NCBI GenBank assembly: GCA_029379385.1
Contig: CM055607.1
Span: 13,144,001 to 13,208,000, forward strand
Reading direction: 5' to 3'
From: Quillaja saponaria
Lineage: Eukaryota; Streptophyta; Magnoliopsida; Fabales; Quillajaceae
Length of the DNA: 64,000 bases
Shown piece after piece: positions 59,855-64,000 of this stretch. The notes under the pieces are model-generated. The model made no database searches. It was not told where the DNA came from and worked only from the letters and a program-made list of their open reading frames with translations. Position 1 is the first letter of the stretch, and each line of letters starts with the position of its first letter. Both the position numbers and the translations under genes were made by a program.

Positions 59855-60894
59855 TGCTTCAAACACAAAGAGAAAGCCCTAATTTCAAGAACCTTCGTCG
59901 AACTCAGAAAACCCTATTTGGAAGTTCAGAAAGCAAGAGATGGAGCACAGGGAAACTATTTTTCTCACATAAAAGAATTAGTTCCTGCTTCTGATTGAAA
60001 GAGAAGAAAGTGGGAATTTAAAAATTAGACATGTGGTGTGGATGATAACTGGGATTTTGTGTAACCGGCAATAGCCGGTCACAAGATTTGGCGGGAGTTT
60101 GGTTTCCGTTTTTGGGCGGGGCGGGAACCGAAGTTCCTTTTCTCCGCCGCAAGAGAAATCTTTAACTCTACTAGAGCACAAAAGCTGCCCTTTGATTGAA
60201 ATAACATGCAAGAAATGAAAACTATAGAAATATAACAAAACAATGACGTTCAGAAATGGTTGTGTATCAATTCAGTCCACTCTAATCGCAAAAATACTTC
60301 GTATATATGAAAGGTGCCAACAAATATGCATTTAAGGAAATCTCCAGTTTTCAGAAATGAAATTTTGCTACAATTATTGTGAAACATACTAATTTAATAA
60401 GCACTAATGTTTTCTTTTCGGCTCTCCTTTTCTACAAATGAAATTGCATTGTAAGTCAAAAAGTCAAAACCGCTCAACCCAGAATCGAACCTTGCTCCAA
60501 AATTACTAGTTTTTCGATTCTTTCCACAATTCCCAGAACTTCCACCTCTCGACTACTTCCAGACATAATTGTTGTTGCAGAATCTATTTACAAGTAAACA
60601 TACTGTGACACTTGACTTCAGGAAAGCGCTTATAATACAACATAGGTTAGATATTCTTTTTTATAAAGACAATAGTATGGTGAAGAAAGATGAGGTGTTT
60701 CAAAATGGGGTTCGTAGATTCAGTTAATGGGCATTGCATTACAGAAGCTGATCCCTGTACAGCTTATAGCGCTAATGGTACAAGCAAACTAGCAAAGTAG
60801 AATTTCGTCAAACTTTCATTATAAACAACAATTACAACTGCCCTGACTACAAAAGCTTCTAGAAGAACAGATTACATACAGACTTGTCAAAATA
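59855..60894. other. ASF1 promoter and LIG6 3' flank
   Basis: Intergenic DNA about 1 kb long between LIG6 (upstream) and ASF1, both on the minus strand. The half near ASF1 contains E2F-like sites; the half near LIG6 is probably its 3' untranslated region. No further gene is seen. Confidence 0.6.
60087..60127 (-). promoter_or_regulatory. E2F-like binding sites in the ASF1 promoter
   Basis: TTTGGCGG at 60087-60094 fits the plant E2F consensus WTTSSCSS, and GGCGGGAA at 60120-60127 is the classical E2F core on the other strand. Both lie in a local GC-rich island about 235-270 bp upstream of the ASF1 ATG. ASF1 genes are known E2F targets in plants and animals, consistent with S-phase expression. 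Confidence 0.6.
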
Positions 60895-61960
60895 TCAATC
60901 TCCGGCTATCACATCCATCTTCCGAGACTGAGAATGAAACATGTCGGCTATATCTGCAGCTGTGCTACAATGTTCTGGGTCTCTATCTGGCAAAGCACGG
61001 ATGAATCTTGGGAATCTGATTGAGATGCCACGAGATGGATGAGCTAAACCAATGGCAGCATGGTGCACTGGAGATATTGTGAAGTCTGAACCTCTAATTT
61101 CCCAAACAAGTTTTGGACAAAACCATATATCAGGTGCCTCAGCAGTTTGGTAGTAAGGAGGCTTTTTGGACAATATTTGGTCCCCAGAAAAGAGTTCTTT
61201 CATCTGTAGCTCAATGTCAATTGTTGAGTCACTATGGTGTTGAAAAGAATACAATGCCAACATATAAACTTCAATATGCAATAAACAGTAAAGTTAACCT
61301 GCAGCAAAAGGAGCTAATATCCATGTATATTTCAATAATAACTGTACACTAGTCATAATCATCAGTCATCACCTAATGGCTAATGCCACTTTCAGACAAA
61401 ATAGAAAACGGATAAGGGTACTAGAAAGAAGAAAATGATTTGCAAGACTGTCATGCAAGTCTTTCTTTTTTGTGGAGACAAGGGTGGGGTTGTCCTGCTG
61501 GGCTATGGAGACTTATAGTTGTCAGTCAGTTTTATTGCAAAACGTTGCCTCAGTAGCAAAAATGAAATACTTATCAAACACAAATCCAACATCACTGCTC
61601 AGTCTTTGAGGAGAGGGGAAAGGGAGGGAAAGTGAAAAAATAAAAATAAAAATCCCCAATTACTTTGTAGAACATAAAATTACATCACGTGAGTATCTAC
61701 GAAGAGAAACCACTTTTGAATTTTGTATTTTGTAGCTTTGAGCATATCTTTACCATCCCACAAGGAAGAAAAAATATACAACAAAACAAGTAAATGATCG
61801 AGTTAACTGAGATAGACAACAAGTATGACATATCAGCAATAAATCAATAATCAATTTTACCTCCACATAAAAGGTATCAGAGAACCCAGACATGACTCGG
61901 CATACACTTTGATATTCCTCCGTGTCAGAGTTGTAACAAGCCATGAGAAATGGACTATAC
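60895..61960 (-). CDS. LIG6: DNA ligase 6, 3' exons (gene continues beyond the window)
   Basis: Two exons are visible. The last (60895-61203) encodes about 102 residues from MKELFSGDQILSKKPPYY to HSQSRKMDVIAGD and a stop. The one before it (61861-61960) encodes YSPFLMACYNSDTEEYQSVC and RVMSGFSDTFYVE. Together they form the C-terminal OB-fold end of an ATP-dependent ligase, with motif VI-like GLAHPSRGISIRFPRFIR. The WEIRGSDFTISPVHHAA and STAADIADMFHSQSRKM wording is typical of plant LIG6 rather than LIG1. LIG6 acts in DNA repair and seed longevity and has an N-terminal SNM1/Artemis-like nuclease part that must lie to the right of this window. The preceding exon was not found before 64000, so the intron is at least 2 kb, swollen by a LINE relic and a MITE. 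Confidence 0.92.
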
Positions 61961-62109
61961 CTGCAACATAATGAAAGGTGCATCATATGATGGTTACAAG
62001 GACCATTTAACACATCAAACACTAGAAAAGAGCATTTTGCTAGCATGTGGATGGCCACCCCACCCCCTTATTCCTTTTTAGTGTGTATAGGTCACCATGT
62101 TGTATGGTT

Positions 62110-62440
62110 CTAAATGATGGGCACAAGATGGTAGGAGCTGAAATGCGAAAGTTGAAATCGATGACTGGACATGTAAGAGAAAATGAGAAAAAACCGTTTA
62201 TGGTAGTTTGGACATATCCAACATAGGCCAGTGGATGCCGTAGTTAAAAGAGGTGACTTTGTGTAGATGGAAAGGATTAAACGAGATAGAGGGAGACCTA
62301 AGAATTGCATGGGGAGAAATCCTAGGGAAGAATATGATTGCTTTGGGAGTCACTAAAAATAATGCCTTGGGTCCGATGCAAATAGAGAAAAATAATTTAA
62401 ATAGCCAACCTCAACTAATTTGAGATTTAAGACTTACTTA
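62110..62440 (+). mobile_element. LINE ORF2 3'-end relic
   Basis: On the plus strand, across frameshifts and stops, the fragments SMTGHVREN-, FGHIQHRPVDAVVKRGDF and MERIKRDRGRPKNCMGR appear. They correspond to the familiar tail of plant LINE-type ORF2 (R-FGH-RRP-DAPV-R, G-RKRGRGRPK-TW). It is short, decayed and inside the LIG6 intron. Confidence 0.65.
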
Positions 62441-62496
62441 AGTTTAGGTCACCATGTTACCATATCAACACCATAACTTACTTTCTTACAATTAGA

Positions 62497-62748
62497 GCTC
62501 GTTTAGCATATTGTATATGATTGTATAGTATAAAATTATATAATGTATTAGACAATTTAGTTATTTTGTTATTATACCATTGTCTTATCATTCTCCTCCC
62601 CACTATATAGCTTTATACTGTCAGGTATAGTACAAGAGGTGATCAACAAATAAATCCATATTATCCTGTTACTGCCAAATATTGTATAAGAGCCTAACTG
62701 GATAATATTATATTATTATGTTATCTTTATACGATATGCCAAACGAGC
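62497..62748. mobile_element. MITE with about 22-bp terminal inverted repeats, copy 2
   Basis: Starts GCTCGTTTAGCATATTGTAT and ends with the imperfect inverse ATACGATATGCCAAACGAGC. It is 252 bp with no coding capacity. It shares the terminal and internal blocks (ATTGTCTTATC, ATAGCTTTATACTGTCAG) with the element at 13844-14090. Target-site duplication not resolved. It sits in the LIG6 intron. Confidence 0.8.
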
Positions 62749-64000
62749 CTTCAAATTTTAGCATTTGGTTTTCCAATAAAGCAATGCAATAAGATAATGG
62801 TGGGAAACCAGAACAAAAAAACACATAATGCTTGGCCAAGCCACAAGCTAGGATTACAATTAGATGATGGTTGTTAATAACCACAAGCACACAATCTCTT
62901 TCTCCTCAATCCCCTCATCCTTCAAGACAGTGAGACAAGAGTCCTCCGCCTTTTGACAACTGTGAGACAATCTCTACCTATAAAAATGCAAGAGGATTCT
63001 CTCTTCTTGATGTGTCCAACTCTCATCAATGACAAAGATAGTGCCGATAGACACAATTGTCACCAATGGTGATGGTGGATCTAAGGCCAACCAGCAGCAA
63101 TACATCTTCTAGTTACATAAATAAGCTGAACAAAATATAACCTCTACCCTTGCCTTCTTAGCTTTCTCATTCTTTTGAACTATCAATCACAATTGTGCAT
63201 TTTCCAAGTTCCAACGACTCAGTATCTTGTTCAAGGTCTCAGTCTCAAATTGGATTTTTGCTCTAACCTGCCAACCCTCCCTAATTTCAATTTATTTATT
63301 TGATAATATGGTTAAATGGGAGATAGAGAGAGGGCCAGAGAGAGAAAGACTTAGGAAAGTTGGCAGGCTGTTAGAATCACAGACCTGCAGTAGTATTCTA
63401 TATTGATCATTTTCACTAAAAAGAAAATAATATATAAGTACCCTCAAAGGTCTCGTAACACACAACTATCTTGTCTCTGCCAATAGGAGTTTGATTGACT
63501 TAATAATGTTCAATGTCCCCTCAAAAAGTGAGTGTGTGTGATGAGAAAATGGAAAGTGCATCCCAAATTTTAGACAAAAAGAGATTTTAGAGGATCAATT
63601 TGGATACAAACAGCTATTTTTCAAAACAATTAATTATAATTTGTATTTTTCTTCATAGATATAAGAAATCATGAAATCTATAATTTGTTGCTACAAGCAG
63701 CATTGTTAAGCAATGATTGGAAACTGTAAAAATCTAACCAAATTATTTTGTAAGATATTCAGAAGATTCCAGCCACTATATGCAAACAAAATAATGAAAT
63801 ACAATTCTAATTGCAATGATGTGATACCAAACATTGGGAAAGAATCCAATGCTACACTGTTATAAGATTCCATGGAAAACGTTTTAATTCAAGATTACAT
63901 TACAAGCTAACCTAACAAGGATTCTGAGATATCTGATAAAGTATTGCAGCAACTACCAAGAAATAAATAATAACGGACAAGGCTAAAACTTCACAATTTC
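62749..64000. other. LIG6 intron DNA up to the window edge
   Basis: I see no ligase exon here on the minus strand. The sequence is AT-rich with GA-rich patches (about 63320-63360). Either the intron continues beyond 64000 or a short exon has been missed. Confidence 0.4.

Noticed and set aside
23300..64000. CRISPR array, prokaryotic operon or phage signals
   Set aside because: All genes are spliced eukaryotic genes. Repeats seen are tandem duplications, microsatellites or transposons, not regularly spaced direct repeats with unique spacers.

Overview
This is eukaryotic nuclear DNA from a flowering plant, most likely a eudicot. It is AT-rich and gene-sparse. Genes are split by GT-AG introns of up to 2-2.6 kb. 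It holds a canonical plant miR157 hairpin and plant-type SINEs, MITEs and hAT transposons. The species cannot be determined from the window.

Layout. 1-7.7 kb: AT-rich sequence with one RNA gene, a MIR157 precursor at about 3.46-3.56 kb (+) behind a good TATA box. 7.7-10.8 kb: a promoter/leader module present twice about 2.1 kb apart; the second copy drives a small proline-rich protein gene (10396-10701, +), the first leads into a 46-codon remnant. 11.4-21.4 kb: two tandem MATE/DTX-type transporter genes on the minus strand. The distal copy (17118-21358) is intact with 7 exons and 493 codons. The proximal copy (11387-14382) has the same exon structure but carries three nonsense codons and two frameshifts, so it is a pseudogene. 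23.3-25.3 kb: a decayed hAT-like transposase of the TTF/ZMYM1-like type (-). 27.8-31.7 kb: 2-hydroxyacyl-CoA lyase (HACL), two exons, minus strand. 31.9-38.3 kb: a hAT element with an exact 8-bp target-site duplication, inserted about 185 bp upstream of the HACL start codon, with a broken transposase gene inside. 38.3-46.2 kb: non-coding sequence with a SINE, a possible MITE and a 1.1-kb tandem duplication. 46.3-51.3 kb: six-exon C2H2 zinc-finger gene (+) with an Au-like SINE in intron 2. 51.3-56.9 kb: no gene seen. 56.9-59.9 kb: histone chaperone ASF1 (-), three exons, with one GC-AG intron. 60.9 kb to beyond the right edge: the 3' exons of a LIG6-type DNA ligase (-), its intron enlarged by a LINE relic and a MITE.

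Functional themes. The intact genes cover membrane efflux (MATE), peroxisomal-type 2-hydroxyacyl-CoA cleavage (HACL), chromatin assembly (ASF1, with E2F-like promoter sites) and DNA repair (LIG6). The linkage of MIR157, tandem MATE genes, ASF1 and LIG6 recalls, from memory, the Arabidopsis chromosome 1 block around At1g66730-At1g66783. The window therefore looks like an old syntenic block opened up by transposons, tandem duplications and probably the insertion of HACL and the zinc-finger gene. I found no clearly new molecular system. The most informative items are the MIR157-MATE-ASF1-LIG6 linkage, the transposon that separates HACL from its upstream DNA, and the decayed MATE twin.
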